Source: JAABUE01 sp034431895 (GTDB taxonomy: Bacteria > Chloroflexota > Anaerolineae > Anaerolineales > Villigracilaceae). From it: a stretch of 6,642 nt of DNA. The notes beneath the pieces are model-generated. The model saw only the letters and a list, made by a program, of their open reading frames with translations, had not been told where the DNA came from and searched no databases. A program made the position numbers and the translations under genes. The stretch covers positions 1 to 6,642 of the forward strand of contig DAOUCM010000099.1 in NCBI GenBank assembly GCA_034431895.1, given 5' to 3'. Shown here piece after piece: positions 5,233 through 6,642 of this stretch. Within the stretch, counting starts at the first letter, position 1, and each line of letters begins with the position of its first letter.

Positions 5233-6467
5233 TACGGACATTGAATCACTCCCCACGCCCACAGGCATCCGCCGCAGGTGGGGAAGGTATTACCGAAACA
5301 ATCTTCCTGGTTGGCTTCGGCCATGTCACAGCCGCCGCACAACGTACAGGGCGAAAAGTCAAATTCATGCACGCGCTGACGGAAGGCGAGATGATTCGCC
5401 TCGTTCCAGATTTCAGACAGCGCCGCCTCGTTGATGTTGCCGACGACATAACGGCTGACTGTGCGCGGCCTGTCATACAGATAACTGACGTGACTGTGCA
5501 TCAACGCCAGGCAGGGACTCACCGCTCCATCCCAGGACACCGCGGCGGCTCCCGTTTCGATGAACGGACACCTGCCCTCGGCGGGAGTCAGCCGCACCCC
5601 GTTGATCTGCGCGTTGTTTTGGGCGCGCAAGGTCTGGTAGAGCGGCATGAGCGTATCCTCGTTCCAGTCCATGCGCGGCAGCAGAACTTCGGGCGACCAC
5701 ATGGAGGGCTGGCTTTCCATCGCGTCCAGCGCACGCGTGTAAAGCATCTCCTCGCACATTTCCGCCGTATACGGCAGAACGTTGGTCACCATGTAATGCG
5801 AAATCCCGTAACGGCTGGCAGCCCGCAGGAGATTGGGCAGTTCGTTCACATTGGAGCGTGCCGCTACAAAGACGATTCCCGTTTCGGGCAGGCAGGCGTT
5901 TTCCACATAGCGCAGGTAATTCAATTTCTCGATGTTTGTGACGGGGTTGGCGCCATTGGCGTAGGCGTCGGCATGGAGTCGGTCAAGCGAGAACCAGACC
6001 AGGTCCAGCCCGAGGCGGATGAATTCCTGCGCCAGTTCTTCGGTGAACAAAGTCCCGTTGGTGATCAACTCCACGCGCGAGGCGGTCTCCTTCGCCTGCC
6101 GCACCATCTCACGGATGTTCGGATGAAAGAGCGGCTCGCCAAATCCGCCAAAGACGATGACAGGTTTTTCGGGCAGCGCGGCGATGGATTCCATCAACCG
6201 CTGGAAGGTCGCCTCGGACATGTGTCCCTGCTTCTCCTCCCACGAGTGGCGAATACACATGCGGCAAGCCAGGTTACAGCGGCTGGTCGGCTCGATGTAG
6301 ATTTTGGCAGGCTGGGAGAAGGTGCGGCGCAGGGTCAGCGCGTGATGCGTCTCTTCGAGCAGGAACTCCGTCCCCTTGGTCAGACCAAGACGCGCCCCCA
6401 CTTCGGGCGGGAGGGTGATCCTGCCTGCGTCATCCACTTGCACGCGTAGCCCGTTTTGAAACGACAT
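5232..6467 (-). CDS. Radical SAM/SPASM-type maturase with AbrB-like N-terminus
   Basis: Numbered from the ATG at 6467, this is a 411-residue protein. Residues 8-47 resemble a SpoVT/AbrB swapped-hairpin domain (VQVDDAGRITLPPEVGARLGL). The radical SAM core follows, with CNLACRMC (C64, C68, C71) binding the SAM-linked cluster. Next are VFGGFGEPLF (105-114), a GGxGEP-type SAM-binding motif, and ELITNGTLF (133-141). A Cys-rich SPASM-like end has C300, C319, C374, C377, C380, C390, C398, C401 and C410, enough for auxiliary [4Fe-4S] clusters. From memory, the ending EDCFGNTFPTCGGC is like radical SAM maturases tied to tungsten-cofactor oxidoreductases, but no such oxidoreductase is visible. The frame is open to 6515, yet that ATG lies upstream of the predicted -10; AAGG five bases before the 6467 ATG supports the shorter form. 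It heads an operon with the permease and the thioredoxin-like gene. Confidence 0.88.
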   Translation of the reverse strand: MSFQNGLRVQVDDAGRITLPPEVGARLGLTKGTEFLLEETHHALTLRRTFSQPAKIYIEPTSRCNLACRMCIRHSWEEKQGHMSEATFQRLMESIAALPEKPVIVFGGFGEPLFHPNIREMVRQAKETASRVELITNGTLFTEELAQEFIRLGLDLVWFSLDRLHADAYANGANPVTNIEKLNYLRYVENACLPETGIVFVAARSNVNELPNLLRAASRYGISHYMVTNVLPYTAEMCEEMLYTRALDAMESQPSMWSPEVLLPRMDWNEDTLMPLYQTLRAQNNAQINGVRLTPAEGRCPFIETGAAAVSWDGAVSPCLALMHSHVSYLYDRPRTVSRYVVGNINEAALSEIWNEANHLAFRQRVHEFDFSPCTLCGGCDMAEANQEDCFGNTFPTCGGCLWAWGVIQCP

Positions 6468-6483
6468 AGCAGCCTTGTCCATC

Positions 6484-6508
6484 ATATTCATTCTTTTGAA
6501 TGTAATAT
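6484..6508. promoter_or_regulatory. Putative ArsR-type operator before radical SAM gene
   Basis: The site contains ATTCA (6486-6490), six bases, then TGAAT (6497-6501), the same arms and spacing as in the operator before the ArsR-ferredoxin gene. The wider arms ATATTCATTC (6484-6493) and GAATGTAATAT (6498-6508) are complementary except for one extra base. It overlaps the -10 hexamer and the predicted transcription start, a repressing position. Confidence 0.6.
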
Positions 6509-6532
6509 ACAACATTTAAGGGATAATTTCAA
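6504..6532 (-). promoter_or_regulatory. Sigma-70-type promoter of radical SAM operon
   Basis: TTGAAA (6532-6527) and TATATT (6509-6504) are separated by exactly 17 bp on the minus strand. The predicted start of transcription is near 6497, giving a leader of about 30 bases to the chosen ATG at 6467. The CRP-type site directly abuts the -35. Confidence 0.7.
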
Positions 6533-6548
6533 TGTGACATACATCACA
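6533..6548. promoter_or_regulatory. CRP-type binding site TGTGA-N6-TCACA
   Basis: TGTGACATACATCACA has both consensus CRP half-sites with the canonical six-base spacing. Its centre is about 43.5 bp upstream of the predicted start and it abuts the -35, close to the class II activator position (-41.5). Another TGTGAT half-site follows at 6556-6561. The cognate Crp/Fnr protein is not in this window; the cyclic-nucleotide-fold protein encoded here lacks a DNA-binding domain. Confidence 0.6.
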
Positions 6549-6564
6549 AACTGGATGTGATTTG

Positions 6565-6642
6565 CTATGGATTCGCTGAGGATGCCACCGTCAAATTCTC
6601 TCCCTGCCCGCAGGCGGCGCACTCGAACTGGATGGTGGTGTG
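6565..6642 (-). CDS. Possible 3' end of unknown protein with CxxC motif
   Basis: An open frame enters from the right window edge and ends at TAG (6567-6565). The 25 visible residues include QFECAACGQGENLT, a CxxC that could be half of a zinc ribbon or redox site. Codon usage (many G/C third positions) looks coding. The stop lies just before the control region of the radical SAM gene, as expected for an upstream gene. No family can be named from so short a piece, and a chance open frame is not excluded. Confidence 0.4.
   Translation of the reverse strand, partial: HTTIQFECAACGQGENLTVASSANP

Noticed and set aside
5241..6449. Plus-strand open frame of 402 codons
   Set aside because: It is exactly antisense to the radical SAM gene, whose motifs are unmistakable; the translation is His- and Gly-rich without a family pattern.
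5232..6467. Assignment as arsenosugar or arsinothricin synthase (ArsS/ArsL)
   Set aside because: The long SPASM-like Cys-rich end and AbrB-like head do not match what I recall of those enzymes; only genomic context suggests arsenic.
6568..6642. Divergent plus-strand gene beginning at 6568
   Set aside because: The 24 visible codons have no clear ribosome binding site and a low-quality translation; the minus-strand frame with CxxC is more plausible.

Overview
The window looks like a chromosomal segment of an anaerobic or facultative bacterium of moderately high GC. The style of the proteins and a short GC-rich palindromic repeat suggest Chloroflexota, class Anaerolineae. This is an inference without any marker gene. 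Every gene I can support is read on the minus strand, so the locus runs from right to left. It contains no rRNA, tRNA, transposase or CRISPR array.

From the right edge: a possible 3' end of an unknown CxxC protein (6642-6565) is followed by a compact control region. That region has a perfect CRP-type site (6548-6533), a TTGAAA-17-TATATT promoter (6532-6504) and an ArsR-like operator. It drives a radical SAM/SPASM enzyme with an AbrB-like head (6467-5232). After a palindromic repeat element come an ArsP/DUF318-type permease (5137-3668), a 7-bp tandem repeat, and a small CxxC thioredoxin-like protein (3609-3355).

A second control region (about 3319-3281) carries an inverted repeat with the same arms and spacing, ATTCA-N6-TGAAT. 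It precedes a tightly packed second operon. First is an unusual one-frame fusion of an ArsR-type repressor to a two-cluster [4Fe-4S] ferredoxin (3262-2597). Next are a BASS/ACR3-superfamily permease (2593-1616), a CoA-binding-fold protein (1603-1190), a stand-alone cyclic-nucleotide-binding-fold protein (1179-682), a DUF6951-like Cys-containing protein (685-362), and a YlbF-family protein that runs off the left edge (340-1).

Working model (inference): a thiol/metalloid-responsive regulon. The ArsR-ferredoxin protein would act on both control regions and so coordinate two efflux permeases, a thioredoxin-like reductant and a radical SAM maturase. The best leads are the ArsR-ferredoxin fusion with a preserved internal ribosome binding site, and the matching operators at two separate promoters. 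The substrate (arsenite, organoarsenical, another metalloid or an organic anion) cannot be settled from this sequence.
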